NCBI GenBank assembly: GCA_037137455.1
Contig: JBAXKG010000001.1
Coordinates: forward strand, 62,001-126,000
Reading direction: 5' to 3'
DNA from: CAIVAT01 sp037137455
GTDB lineage: Bacteria > Bacteroidota > Bacteroidia > Bacteroidales > FEN-979
DNA: 64,000 nt
The position numbers and the translations under genes are program-made. Numbering within the stretch: position 1 is the first letter of the stretch; the number at the start of each line of letters is the position of its first letter. Shown here in pieces: positions 1 through 8,195 of the stretch. The notes beneath the pieces are model-generated. The model was not told where the DNA came from. It searched no databases and saw nothing but the letters and a program-made list of their open reading frames with translations.

Positions 1-533
1 CTGACGATCTCAGGTTATTTCTATCTGAGACCAATATTTATTTGACATTCAATAATACGCCTAAAGCTTTAAGCAACCTTAAAGTTGCAATGGCTAAAGA
101 TTCTACGAATTCTTCTGTCGCATTTGCAATGGGAACCATTTATGATAATATTTCAAATGATACAACCAAAACTGTTGCTCAGCGTAAAGAAGCCTTTGAT
201 AATGCAGTAGTTGCCTATACAAATGCAATTCGTTTGAATGCTGAGTATTTTGAAGGAAATTATAATCTTGGAGCATTATTTGTAAATAAAGCTGCCTCTA
301 TTAATGATGAGGCAAATAAGTTACCTCTTGATGCAACAGCGCATTACGATAAGCTAAAGAAAGAGGCTGACTTATATCTTGAAAAGGCGCTACCATACCT
401 TGAAAAAGCAACAGACCTTCAACCAGATGATGTTAACACGCTTTATTCTTTGAAGCAAATCTATGCCAGGACAAATAAGACAGATAAAATGAAGCAGGTT
501 CAGGAAAAAATTAACGCGGCTCAGAAGAAATAG
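1..533 (+). CDS. TPR-repeat protein, 5' end outside window
   Basis: The reading frame is open to the left edge, so the gene starts upstream and only its C-terminal ~177 codons are seen. The first internal start-like codon is a TTG at 42, which is unlikely to be the true start. The visible part has helical repeats typical of tetratricopeptide proteins: a pair around ALSNLKVAMAKDSTNSSVAF and later EKALPYLEKATDLQPDDV. TPR domains mediate protein-protein contacts; the partner cannot be told. The gene ends in a strong intrinsic terminator at 550-591, so it closes its transcription unit. Confidence 0.8.
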   Translation, partial: DDLRLFLSETNIYLTFNNTPKALSNLKVAMAKDSTNSSVAFAMGTIYDNISNDTTKTVAQRKEAFDNAVVAYTNAIRLNAEYFEGNYNLGALFVNKAASINDEANKLPLDATAHYDKLKKEADLYLEKALPYLEKATDLQPDDVNTLYSLKQIYARTNKTDKMKQVQEKINAAQKK

Positions 534-549
534 GGCAGGTGAAAGATTA

Positions 550-591
550 ATCAGGAGAATAACTGCTATTGGATATTCTCCTGATATTTTT
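550..591 (+). terminator. Intrinsic terminator of the TPR gene
   Basis: A perfect 12-bp stem (ATCAGGAGAATA at 550-561 with TATTCTCCTGAT at 574-585) is followed by a T run at 586-591. It lies 16 bases after the TPR stop codon. Confidence 0.85.
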
Positions 592-633
592 ATATTTACT
601 ATTTAACATAATATTAATTATAAGATTAATGTT

Positions 634-670
634 TATTAAAAAAAGCCCGTTATGGGTTATAACAGGCTTT
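634..670 (-). terminator. Intrinsic terminator of the SRPBCC gene
   Basis: On the minus strand AAAGCCTGTTAT pairs with ATAACGGGCTTT (one mismatch) and is followed by a run of T. It lies 26 bases beyond the stop of the minus-strand gene at 696-1697. Confidence 0.8.
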
Positions 671-695
671 CAATTTGTCAAAAAAAGCAAATGGT

Positions 696-1697
696 TCATT
701 TAACCGGGAAAAAGATGTGGGTCTCCCATTTCATGGTATCCTTTTCAACCATCGGGTTCGTAATATAAATTTCTGAAGGTCCACCGGTTTCAATTTTTTC
801 AGCAGCTTTAATATATGATGCCAGCGCCCGGTATACAGGTTCTGTTTTGTCGTATGGCCCAAAATATATCGCTTTCACACCATTTTGTTCAGGAAGTTTA
901 ACCACCTGGATACGACCCTTCCCTTTTTCTGCCTTTTCCACAGGAATACAGATATTCATAACAGAAAAATAGGTTACGGAGTCCCATTTAAGATATGTGG
1001 CAAATGGTGATCCATTTTGAACAAGTTTATTGGCCTTGATAAAACCGTACAATTCCCCATACCCTTTTCCCATTACTGCTCCATATTCCTTTGGTCCTGC
1101 CGAATCGAGTATTAATACGACTGTTTGGGCAGGTATCACAAATTCCTCAATACTGGGCCATCCTTTCCGCTCTTCGGCGACTTTTTTCAGTTTGACCAAC
1201 CCTTTTTCAAAGTCTGGTCCCATAATCCTGTCCATCAATAAACCCATATATCGACTCATCGGGTTATATCCAAGATCGCCTTCATCGAACCATGATACTT
1301 TACACGAATCTCCTTGATTTTCGATAACAATTTTACCTTTTGATTTATATTTCCCTTTATCGAAAGCTAAATCATAGGCAACAAGTTGGCCAGGAATCAA
1401 CTCACTGGCAATCATTTCACCCTGACCTAATTTTTTACCCTCCCATTTCCAGGATGTGCCAACCTGACCTGCCACGCCAGTCGTTTCAAAGACAGCCGTT
1501 GTGTCAAACTCTTTTGTCCATGTTACCCAAAGATGCCATTGTTGAAAATTACTTGTCAATCCATAAATTATTTCAGGTTTTGAATTAACGATTATGCTCC
1601 TTTCGACCTTATAGGTCTTCGGTAAGAGGAATGCAATAATAACCAGAACGGCCACGATGCCCAATAACCAATAAAAAACTTTTACGACTGTTTTCAT
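696..1697 (-). CDS. Membrane-anchored SRPBCC protein with GyrI-like effector domain
   Basis: The 333-aa protein has one N-terminal membrane segment (about residues 7-25, ending at LLPKTYKVERS), then an SRPBCC/polyketide-cyclase-like domain (about 30-175; the opening VERSIIVNSKPEIIYGL is typical of the fold), then a GyrI-like small-ligand-binding domain (about 185-333). SRPBCC domains bind hydrophobic ligands; GyrI-like domains bind small effectors. This fusion is common in Bacteroidota, but its biological role is not known to me. It is a single-gene unit, divergent from the SDR gene at 1802, with its own terminator. Confidence 0.8.
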   Translation of the reverse strand: MKTVVKVFYWLLGIVAVLVIIAFLLPKTYKVERSIIVNSKPEIIYGLTSNFQQWHLWVTWTKEFDTTAVFETTGVAGQVGTSWKWEGKKLGQGEMIASELIPGQLVAYDLAFDKGKYKSKGKIVIENQGDSCKVSWFDEGDLGYNPMSRYMGLLMDRIMGPDFEKGLVKLKKVAEERKGWPSIEEFVIPAQTVVLILDSAGPKEYGAVMGKGYGELYGFIKANKLVQNGSPFATYLKWDSVTYFSVMNICIPVEKAEKGKGRIQVVKLPEQNGVKAIYFGPYDKTEPVYRALASYIKAAEKIETGGPSEIYITNPMVEKDTMKWETHIFFPVK

Positions 1698-1771
1698 AAC
1701 CAGATTTTAGTATTGTTAAGTAAAATTAATCTATATTAAAATATTACACAAATCCTCTAAGGAAATATTCC

Positions 1772-1779
1772 TATTTTTG
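1772..1779 (+). promoter_or_regulatory. Bacteroidota -7 box (TATTTTTG) for the SDR/5-alpha-reductase unit
   Basis: TATTTTTG matches TAnnTTTG exactly and ends 22 bases before the ATG at 1802. No clear -33 TTG was found at the usual 19-21 base spacing. Confidence 0.5.
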
Positions 1780-1801
1780 CCACTTAACATAATGTTTTCG
1801 A

Positions 1802-2782
1802 ATGAAAATTGCTGTTACTGGCGCTAATGGACATGTGGGCGTAAATCTATGCAAATCTTTAATTGAACAAGGTCACCAGGTTAAAGCGCTTACCCACCAT
1901 CACAATCAGGGGCTTCTCCACATTCCTGTCCAAATCATTAATGGAGACATTTTAGATAAACAGTCCTTAATGCCACTACTTGATGAAGTGGAAGTTATAT
2001 TTCACTTAGCCGCAAAAATTTCGATTTCCGGCGACCGAAATGGTATGGTTCAAAGAATCAATGCTGAGGGTACCAGGAATTTATTATCAATAGTTGCTGA
2101 TTTTAAGGTCGAACGGTTTATATATTTCAGCTCTATTCATGCATTCCAGCAACAGCCGCAGGACCAGCCACTTGATGAAACAAGGCCACTTGTTGTACAT
2201 GAAGGGTTCGCCTATGACCGTTCAAAAGCTGATGGCGAACGAGCTGTAATGGAGGCCGTAAAAAATGGACTAAACGCAGTGGTACTTAGTCCGACTGCCA
2301 TTATTGGTCCGGAAGACCCTGAACCATCACTTATCGGTACAGCCGTGATTGATCTTTACAATCACAAAATTCCATCTCTTGTCCCAGGTGGTTATGATTG
2401 GGTTGATGTGAGGGATGTTGTTGCAGCTGCTATTTCATCAATTGATAATGGCAGAACCGGAGAAAAATATCTTTTGTCGGGACATTGGCACAGTTTGCAA
2501 GAGTTTTCAGGCCTGATTCAATTGCATACCGGGCGAAAAACTGTAAATTCTGTTTTACCAATGTTTATCGCAAAGTTTGGGTTGCCATTTATCACGTTAT
2601 ATAGTAAATTATCAGGAACAAAACCTCTATATACTAATGAATCGTTGAATATTATTGCAGAGGGCAATCGAATGATCAGCAATACAAAAGCCAGAAATGA
2701 ATTAAATTTTAACCCACGTCCTCTGAGTGAAACGATCAAAGACTTATTGAATTGGCTTAAGGCAAATGCAACCATTCATTAA
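1802..2782 (+). CDS. Extended SDR, NAD(P)-dependent epimerase/dehydratase or 3-beta-HSD-like
   Basis: The 326-aa protein begins with the Rossmann motif TGANGHVG (residues 6-13) and carries the SDR catalytic YxxxK (Y138-K142, in YDRSK). Length and architecture fit the extended SDR family that includes nucleotide-sugar epimerases, dihydroflavonol reductases and 3-beta-hydroxysteroid dehydrogenases; sequence alone does not settle the substrate. It lies 11 bases upstream of a steroid-5-alpha-reductase-like gene, so the two are probably co-transcribed. The neighbour makes a lipid or sterol-like substrate plausible, but this is inference. Confidence 0.85.
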   Translation: MKIAVTGANGHVGVNLCKSLIEQGHQVKALTHHHNQGLLHIPVQIINGDILDKQSLMPLLDEVEVIFHLAAKISISGDRNGMVQRINAEGTRNLLSIVADFKVERFIYFSSIHAFQQQPQDQPLDETRPLVVHEGFAYDRSKADGERAVMEAVKNGLNAVVLSPTAIIGPEDPEPSLIGTAVIDLYNHKIPSLVPGGYDWVDVRDVVAAAISSIDNGRTGEKYLLSGHWHSLQEFSGLIQLHTGRKTVNSVLPMFIAKFGLPFITLYSKLSGTKPLYTNESLNIIAEGNRMISNTKARNELNFNPRPLSETIKDLLNWLKANATIH

Positions 2783-2793
2783 TTGCCCACAAC

Positions 2794-3558
2794 ATGAGAG
2801 AATCTACTTTTTATCTGATCGTTTATGCTTGGATAGCCATTGCGATTTTTATTTTTCCTTTAGTAATAAGGATAGTAGCGCCATATGGCCGCCATACCAC
2901 CAGAAAGTGGGGCGCCATGGTTGACAACAGGACAGGTTGGGTGCTTATGGAATTGCCGGCTTTGCTCGTTTTTGCTGGTTTCTACCTCTTTGGCTCGGGA
3001 AGTCATCCCACGGTAACATGGATTTTCTTTGGAATGTGGGTATTTCATTATATCAACCGTACCCTGGTTTTTCCTTCCAGGCTTCGTACCAAAGGAAAAA
3101 AAATGCCACTTGCCATAGTCTTCATGGCAATCGGATTCAATTTTGTAAATGGATTTTTAAATGGATACTTCCTGGGTTCAATTGCAACTGAGGAACAGTA
3201 TCCAATTTCATATATGACTGATCCCCGTTTTATCGGTGGTATTGTTATTTTCTTTTTGGGAATGTTTATCAACTGGCAGTCAGATAATATTCTTATTCAT
3301 CTGAGGAAGCCTGGAGAAACTGGCTACGTAATTCCACAAAAAGGTTTTTTCCGTATTATTTCATGCCCGAACCATTTTGGTGAACTAGTTGAGTGGTCTG
3401 GTTTTGCTTTAATTACATGGTGTTCACCTGCGCTTGCTTTTGCTGTTTGGACGTTAGTAAACCTGATGCCCCGTGCATTGCATCACCACAAATGGTATAA
3501 AGAAACTTTTCCTGAATATCCCCCCGAACGCAAAGCGCTCATTCCATTTATTCTGTAA
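2794..3558 (+). CDS. Steroid 5-alpha-reductase-family membrane enzyme (SRD5A-like)
   Basis: The 254-aa polytopic protein matches the 3-oxo-5-alpha-steroid 4-dehydrogenase family along its length. MELPALLVF (E53) and FHYINRTLVFP (Y87) align with the human SRD5A2 catalytic residues E57 and Y91. The C-terminal signature CPNHFGELVEW (191-201), HHKWY (231-235) and RKALIPF complete the pattern. Family members reduce the delta-4 double bond of 3-oxo steroids or related enoyl lipids using NADPH within the membrane. The probable partner is the upstream SDR. Gut Bacteroidota are known to have 5-alpha-reductases acting on steroids and bile acids; the substrate here is unknown. Confidence 0.85.
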   Translation: MRESTFYLIVYAWIAIAIFIFPLVIRIVAPYGRHTTRKWGAMVDNRTGWVLMELPALLVFAGFYLFGSGSHPTVTWIFFGMWVFHYINRTLVFPSRLRTKGKKMPLAIVFMAIGFNFVNGFLNGYFLGSIATEEQYPISYMTDPRFIGGIVIFFLGMFINWQSDNILIHLRKPGETGYVIPQKGFFRIISCPNHFGELVEWSGFALITWCSPALAFAVWTLVNLMPRALHHHKWYKETFPEYPPERKALIPFIL

Positions 3559-3559
3559 A

Positions 3560-3599
3560 ACACCGATGGGAACCGCCTCTGGCCGAAGTGGTTCCCATC
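3560..3599 (-). terminator. Terminal hairpin of the candidate RNA
   Basis: A 10-bp perfect outer stem (GATGGGAACC with GGTTCCCATC, 3599-3565) continues with a near-complete inner stem around a short loop. On the minus strand a TTTT at 3560-3557 follows. It lies just past the stop of the convergent 5-alpha-reductase gene, so it may also limit read-through from the plus strand. Confidence 0.65.
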
Positions 3600-3881
3600 C
3601 CGTTGTCCTGTTGGCCGTAGCCGACCGGAGCGTTCAAGCTACTGTTATTGTGGTTGAATTACTTAGTTGGGGTGACCCCTTCCCTTTCTTCCTGGCTCTT
3701 TTCCTTTGCTGCCCTTGCGAACCGCTCTGGCGTTGAACCCTGCTTCAAAAACCTGCCTTTTATTAACACTACCCTTGCGGATTATGTCTATTCGTAGCTT
3801 GGTCGGGAGTGCTGGTACCTTGCGGATCCTACTTTCGCCTTCCTGTTTTTGATGCGGACCTTTTATCGCTCGCTTGAACGC
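3560..3881 (-). ncRNA. Candidate structured RNA of about 320 nt, family not recognised
   Basis: This stretch is GC-richer than its flanks and has no plausible gene. Read on the minus strand it shows: a -7 box (3889-3882) with a -33 TTG; a 10-bp long-range helix joining the 5' end (3881-3872, GCGTTCAAGC) to 3639-3630 (GCTTGAACGC); three hairpins capped by GCAA tetraloops (3829-3814, 3787-3766 with 8 pairs and one mismatch, 3725-3708); a UACG-capped hairpin (3629-3606); and a terminal hairpin (3599-3565) followed by GGTGTTTT. I see no tmRNA ends, no RNase P P4 core (GAGGAAAGTCC type) and no rRNA. The exact 5' end is uncertain, because the promoter box directly abuts the first helix strand. Confidence 0.6.
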
Positions 3882-3913
3882 CAAATATACTTTAACTGAT
3901 TAGCAAAAAGCAA
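3882..3913 (-). promoter_or_regulatory. Promoter of the candidate RNA (TTG-N21-TATATTTG)
   Basis: On the minus strand TATATTTG (3889-3882) is an exact TAnnTTTG box, preceded after 21 bases by TTG (3913-3911), the usual Bacteroidota -33/-7 spacing. Transcription would start a few bases downstream, inside or at the start of the first long-range helix strand. Confidence 0.6.
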
Positions 3914-4057
3914 ATTTTTTTTGATACAGATATGAACAATTTTCACACAAAAGTTATTAACAATTTGTTAATAACTAAAGTTTTTTAACTATCTTAGAAC
4001 TAGGCCTTGAGGATAGTTAAAATCACAGGGGTGAAAAAAAAGTTAAAAACCTGTTAA
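3914..4057. other. AT-rich gap with two inverted repeats
   Basis: No gene is seen. There are two dyads: TTATTAACA/TGTTAATAA at 3954-3974 (9-bp arms, 3-base spacer) and TTAACTATC/GATAGTTAA at 3985-3993 and 4012-4020 (9-bp arms, 18-base spacer). Neither has a clean T run in the direction of clpS. They could be operator-like sites or weak terminators. Confidence 0.4.
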
Positions 4058-4330
4058 TTACTCAATAGAAACGGTCAAACCGCGTAAAACCATCTGATCA
4101 CCAAGAGGCTTGATTTCGGTATAGTCCCCTGCTTTTACACTACATTTCCCTTTAAAATGAGCTATCATAGCGCATTGTTCTGCTTGTTCCGGTTCGTGAT
4201 CACAAACCTCTATCAGAGATTGGATTACAAAATCGAAAGTATTTATTTCATCATTAAAGAGAATAAGGTTACGGAGAATAGCCGAGCTATCCTGTGATAT
4301 TATGGATGGTTTGTATTTCGGTTTGACCAT
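4058..4330 (-). CDS. clpS: ClpS, ATP-dependent Clp protease adaptor
   Basis: The 90-aa protein carries the ClpS core: LILFNDEINTFDFVIQSL, the stretch CDHEPEQAEQCAMIAHFKGKC, and a C-terminal strand. The asparagine-aspartate pair after the first strand and the helix ending in HFKGKC match the N-degron-binding pocket. ClpS docks on the ClpA/ClpC N-terminal domain and delivers N-end-rule substrates to ClpP in the cytoplasm. The length is normal. It stands alone on the minus strand, divergent from the NUDIX gene. Confidence 0.92.
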   Translation of the reverse strand: MVKPKYKPSIISQDSSAILRNLILFNDEINTFDFVIQSLIEVCDHEPEQAEQCAMIAHFKGKCSVKAGDYTEIKPLGDQMVLRGLTVSIE

Positions 4331-4380
4331 AAAGGTGGGTTTTAATGAGCAAAATTACAAATAATCTGGGTTCAAACGTT

Positions 4381-4388
4381 TACCTTTG
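4381..4388 (+). promoter_or_regulatory. -7 box (TACCTTTG) for the NUDIX gene
   Basis: An exact TAnnTTTG match lies 21 bases before the ATG at 4410. Because it overlaps the alternative TTG start at 4386, it supports the ATG as the true start. No clear -33 TTG is seen. Confidence 0.55.
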
Positions 4389-4409
4389 GTTAGATATTCC
4401 AATTGGTTT

Positions 4410-5051
4410 ATGGAGTTTACAGAATTTATCCTATTACTTGAAGATCGCCTGAAGAAGCCACTTCCGGGCAAATTTGCTCAATTGAAGATGTCTTCTTTAG
4501 CGAAAGTTCAAAAGTTGATTAATTTTCAGCCACCTTCGGATGCAACACAGAGCAGTGTTTTAATTTTGTTCTACCCTATTGAAGATGGAATTGGTCTTGC
4601 ATTGATTCAGCGTCCAGAATACCAGGGAATTCATGGAGGGCAGATCAGTTTGCCAGGTGGAAAGTACGAGGAGAGTGATGAAAGTTTAATTTTTACTGCA
4701 TTACGCGAAGCGAAGGAAGAGATTGGAATTGATCCGACTCAAATTCAGATCATCGGGCAACTTACTGAGTTGTACATTCCTCCAAGCCATTTCCTTGTTA
4801 CCCCAGTCGTTGGGTATCAGGCCTCAAAGCCAACGTTTACGGCTGATCCTAAAGAAGTAGCACGGATTATAGAAATACGCCTGACCGATTTAATGGATGA
4901 AAAAAGATATCAGATGAAAAAAATGAAACTAAAACTCGGATTTTCCCTTAAAGTACCAACCTATAATATCGATGACAATACCATCTGGGGCGCTACAGCC
5001 ATGATTTTAAGTGAGTTATTAGAGGTAATCAGGGATATCAATGGAAAATAG
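4410..5051 (+). CDS. NUDIX hydrolase, CoA-pyrophosphatase type
   Basis: The 213-aa protein has a NUDIX box ending in REAKEEIGI, preceded by HGGQISLPGGKYE, the signature of the CoA-diphosphatase (NudL/PCD1) subgroup. Such enzymes split CoA or oxidised CoA into 3',5'-ADP and phosphopantetheine in the cytoplasm. A longer reading from TTG 4386 would start inside the promoter box, so ATG 4410 is preferred. It converges with the BtuG-like gene four bases downstream, leaving no room for a separate terminator. Confidence 0.88.
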   Translation: MEFTEFILLLEDRLKKPLPGKFAQLKMSSLAKVQKLINFQPPSDATQSSVLILFYPIEDGIGLALIQRPEYQGIHGGQISLPGGKYEESDESLIFTALREAKEEIGIDPTQIQIIGQLTELYIPPSHFLVTPVVGYQASKPTFTADPKEVARIIEIRLTDLMDEKRYQMKKMKLKLGFSLKVPTYNIDDNTIWGATAMILSELLEVIRDINGK

Positions 5052-5055
5052 AAAA

Positions 5056-6174
5056 CTACTTAATGCTGTTTTTTGTGAAGCAGAATGATCCGGGAATTCT
5101 TCCTGTGACAAATTGTCGGATAAGGGTGCCTTTTACACTATATTGAAATGCAGCGCCATTCTGCACATAATCTTTGGCATCGCTGACGTAGATATTCCCT
5201 GTATTCGGATGAACTGCCAGCCCATAAAAAAGTCGTCCGTCAGAAGGTATAAGGGGTTGATCGGGCAATGTATTTGATGTTATTGGCATTTGAAACACTC
5301 CGCCTTTGATATAATATATTGTATCCCCAGATGAATTAATACATAAGCGGCTGGGAACTTCTTTGGGATTAGGGAAGGTCAATACTTTTTCGACCTCGCG
5401 CGACTCGGGGTTGATCTGAATAAGCGAAGGCGCCTCATAATTATCATAACCACCTGAACACAATACCCAAACCTTTTTATTAATATCGATCACGATTCCA
5501 ACGGGTTCTTTGCCTGTTTGTATGCTATCGACGATGGAATCAGTTTGAGTGTCAATAACAAAAACCTGTGCTTTTCGCCTGGAACTAGGTTCATTGAAAT
5601 TACCAATTGAATTAACAAGCATATATTTATCGAACATCAGAAGATTTTCTGTCCAGGTTGATGTTTGAATAGCGCCGGTCACTGAATTATTCCTTAGATC
5701 AATAATTGAAATATTATTCTGAAGATTCGTAGCGTAAGCTTTATCAGAATTTACAACCTCAATATAGCGGGGAGAAAAAAGACCGGTAATTGATTTAATT
5801 GATTTAAAATCTTTGAGTGAAACGACTTCAATGCGGTTGGAGTTGTTTATTACCAGATAACCGAGGTTCCGGATAATTTTCATTGATTCAGCTACATCCC
5901 CCAGGCTTCTGGCATTTGACTTCATGAAGATGTCGTGGATTAACGTATTATTTTTATTATCCAGGAAGTTCACAGAGGCATTGCCCCAGTTATAATTTCC
6001 CTCGTTGATTATAAAAATTCCATTTTCATAAGTCAGAGGTGTAGGTGTAGATTCGGAGGGGTCAATAATTTTTAAACGAACCGGATTTTTAGAGCAGGAT
6101 GAGTTGATCAGGGAGAGGATGAGAATTGAGCAAAAAAACTGTAAACAAAATAGGGTATTAATTAATCTATTCAC
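5056..6174 (-). CDS. BtuG-like surface beta-propeller lipoprotein (DUF5074/YncE-like)
   Basis: The 372-aa protein starts with GTG and has a lipoprotein leader ending in the lipobox LINSSC. The rest is repeated beta-rich blades of the YncE/DUF5074 kind, with phrases such as RYIEVVNSDKAYATN, EPVGIVIDINKKVWV and HPNTGNIYVSDAKDYV. In Bacteroides, BtuG is a surface propeller that binds cobalamin very tightly and caps BtuB. Here it is the last gene of a set with a BtuB-like receptor (23 bases upstream) and a T9SS surface protein, the same neighbourhood seen in known corrinoid loci. Function is inferred from family and context; other YncE-like proteins bind other ligands. Confidence 0.75.
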   Translation of the reverse strand: MNRLINTLFCLQFFCSILILSLINSSCSKNPVRLKIIDPSESTPTPLTYENGIFIINEGNYNWGNASVNFLDNKNNTLIHDIFMKSNARSLGDVAESMKIIRNLGYLVINNSNRIEVVSLKDFKSIKSITGLFSPRYIEVVNSDKAYATNLQNNISIIDLRNNSVTGAIQTSTWTENLLMFDKYMLVNSIGNFNEPSSRRKAQVFVIDTQTDSIVDSIQTGKEPVGIVIDINKKVWVLCSGGYDNYEAPSLIQINPESREVEKVLTFPNPKEVPSRLCINSSGDTIYYIKGGVFQMPITSNTLPDQPLIPSDGRLFYGLAVHPNTGNIYVSDAKDYVQNGAAFQYSVKGTLIRQFVTGRIPGSFCFTKNSIK

Positions 6175-6197
6175 TTTCAGCTGATTTGATAAAAATA

Positions 6198-8195
6198 TTA
6201 TTGTTTTCGGGGGTTAGTAAAAAAAAGTTTAAAAGTAAAAGCGTAATTTATTCCTGGCATTGGCCGACTTGCGATTGATTGATAATCCAAATTTAATAGA
6301 TTATTAATTTCAAATTGTAAAGATAGCATAAAATTTTTCAAACTAATATTTTTACCCAGAATAATATTCGATATGTCGTAAGCGGGCATATAAGACAAGT
6401 TGTCTTTCCCTGTATATCTGTTACTTATGAACGAAAAATTATAGATGGCATAAAATTTCCAGCGTTCCAGTGAAACAGTTGAATTGAAGGTATGGACCGG
6501 AACATAAATCAACTGTTTGCCAATTTTATTATCGTTTGACAGGTTGGTTTTTTCATAGGTAGAGCGGCAGAAGTTGTAATTATTTTTGAGGCCGATATTA
6601 AAATGCAGGATTTCCCAACTTACATTCAATCCTGCTTCAATACCCCTGGCAAGAACTTCATCGATATTTTCGGGCTTCCACAGGTTACTTCCTGCAACGG
6701 GCAGCCAGGTAATCATGTCATAAATCCAGGAAAAGTAACCGGTGAGGCTAGCTTCAATGAAAAGTCTGCTTTTTTTTGTTTTAAAATTAAATGTTGATCC
6801 TAATTCTGTAGTATAGTTTGTTTCGGGTTTCAAATCGGGATTCCCTGAAAGTTCCCAAAACATATCATTCAGTGTAGGGTAGCGATAATTTCTTGCAAAG
6901 TTCGATGAAAAGGCAAGGTTAATTTTGTTGAATGGCCGGTACTCTGCTCCTATTGCCGGTACAATCGGAATGAATTTCCCATCGATGAGTTCCTGGCGTA
7001 GTATCAATGATGTATTGATTTTTTTTCCGATATTATAGTTAATTTCGATAAAAAAACTTGCAGTACTGCGGGTTTTCAATCCATTGTAAGAGTCAGAATA
7101 AACCCAATCGTAGGTATAATCCACCCCGGGTTTGAAAGTGAAGTTGTGTATTCTGTTATATGAAAACCTTATACGGTTTATAAAGGAATAGCATTGATAT
7201 TTTGCATTAATTGAGGTTCCCTTAATATAGTTCATGTATTGAGATACCAAGGCAGACCTGACCAAAAGGTTATAGTTCTTCTCTACGTATTTATATTCCA
7301 TAATAGCCCTAAGTGCATTGTCTTTCTGCGATTCATCATTGTTGATATCAGCATTAGTTGCAGCGGATGGCAGGTTCCTAATGTTATTATTGTACCAGAC
7401 TTTGGCGGAAAACAGATGTTTATCATGAAGTTTGTAGAAAAACTCTTGTGAAATATCATAGTAAATATTTGATGCATTGTTTTGTTGCATGACCTCCCCT
7501 TTATCATTTTTATAATGGAAATCATTCAAGGCAGTGGAAAAATTAAATTTCGTGTGTGATTGAAATGCTTTATTACCAGCCGTTGCACTAACATTAGTTG
7601 TATAACTATCGAAACTTGCAATTGATTGTGCCAGGGTGGCGTTAAAGAGATTATTCCAATCGGGGCTGGTTACCAAATCAATAACTCCCCCAAAGGCACC
7701 ACTTGTGCGGGAAATTCCAGCAGCGCCGTATAAGATTTCAAGTCCATCAAATTGAGAGACCTGGATTTGTGAAAAATCAATCTGGCCGAGCATTGGAGAA
7801 TTTAGATTGATCCCATTCCATTCAACCTGAGTATGTTGTGCTGTAGTCCCTCTGAAAGATGAGGTAGACAGCGTGTTATTTCCATATGATTTAATGAAAA
7901 TTGTGGAGTGTTGCGAAAGTATGGTTGATAAATTGGCATTCACTTGTGGTACTAAGATGGAAGAATCTATTTTTGTTCTTTTAAACCCTTGGTTATCAAG
8001 AATAAAATTCGATTTGATCTCAAATTCCGGCAGGCTTAAAGTGTCTTTAAGGTTTTGGGCTATGACACCAACAGGCTGGGAAAGAAAACTAACAGAAACC
8101 AGAAAAAAAATGGCGTATTTGCTAAATGTCGTCAAATTAACGCGGCTACTGAGAAGTTTGATATTTGATAATTTTTTTTGTAATGGAATTTCCAT
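6198..8195 (-). CDS. TonB-dependent outer-membrane receptor, BtuB-like
   Basis: The 665-aa protein has an N-terminal signal region (membrane stretch ending near PVGVIAQ), a plug domain (SSFRGTTAQHTQVEWNGINL, then DGLEILYGAAGISRTSGAFGG), and a 22-strand-type barrel with alternating hydrophobic strands to the C-terminus. Length is close to BtuB (about 600-700 aa) and far below SusC (about 1000). It probably imports cobalamin or another corrinoid using TonB energy. Its start overlaps the end of the upstream T9SS gene by 50 bases, suggesting translational coupling. No carboxypeptidase-like N-terminal domain is present. Confidence 0.8.
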   Translation of the reverse strand: MEIPLQKKLSNIKLLSSRVNLTTFSKYAIFFLVSVSFLSQPVGVIAQNLKDTLSLPEFEIKSNFILDNQGFKRTKIDSSILVPQVNANLSTILSQHSTIFIKSYGNNTLSTSSFRGTTAQHTQVEWNGINLNSPMLGQIDFSQIQVSQFDGLEILYGAAGISRTSGAFGGVIDLVTSPDWNNLFNATLAQSIASFDSYTTNVSATAGNKAFQSHTKFNFSTALNDFHYKNDKGEVMQQNNASNIYYDISQEFFYKLHDKHLFSAKVWYNNNIRNLPSAATNADINNDESQKDNALRAIMEYKYVEKNYNLLVRSALVSQYMNYIKGTSINAKYQCYSFINRIRFSYNRIHNFTFKPGVDYTYDWVYSDSYNGLKTRSTASFFIEINYNIGKKINTSLILRQELIDGKFIPIVPAIGAEYRPFNKINLAFSSNFARNYRYPTLNDMFWELSGNPDLKPETNYTTELGSTFNFKTKKSRLFIEASLTGYFSWIYDMITWLPVAGSNLWKPENIDEVLARGIEAGLNVSWEILHFNIGLKNNYNFCRSTYEKTNLSNDNKIGKQLIYVPVHTFNSTVSLERWKFYAIYNFSFISNRYTGKDNLSYMPAYDISNIILGKNISLKNFMLSLQFEINNLLNLDYQSIASRPMPGINYAFTFKLFFTNPRKQ

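Noticed and set aside
3473..3736. 87-aa plus-strand ORF at the end of the 5-alpha-reductase gene
   Set aside because: It overlaps that gene in another frame and runs into the RNA candidate; no family similarity.
3560..3881. tmRNA or RNase P RNA
   Set aside because: Lacks the tRNA-like ends and tag reading frame of tmRNA, and lacks the RNase P P4 core sequence; judged from memory, not by a search.
3663..3884. 73-aa basic ORF on the minus strand
   Set aside because: It starts at a TTG lying within the -7 promoter box and covers the hairpins of the RNA candidate; the Lys/Arg-rich product is what a GC-rich RNA gives when translated.
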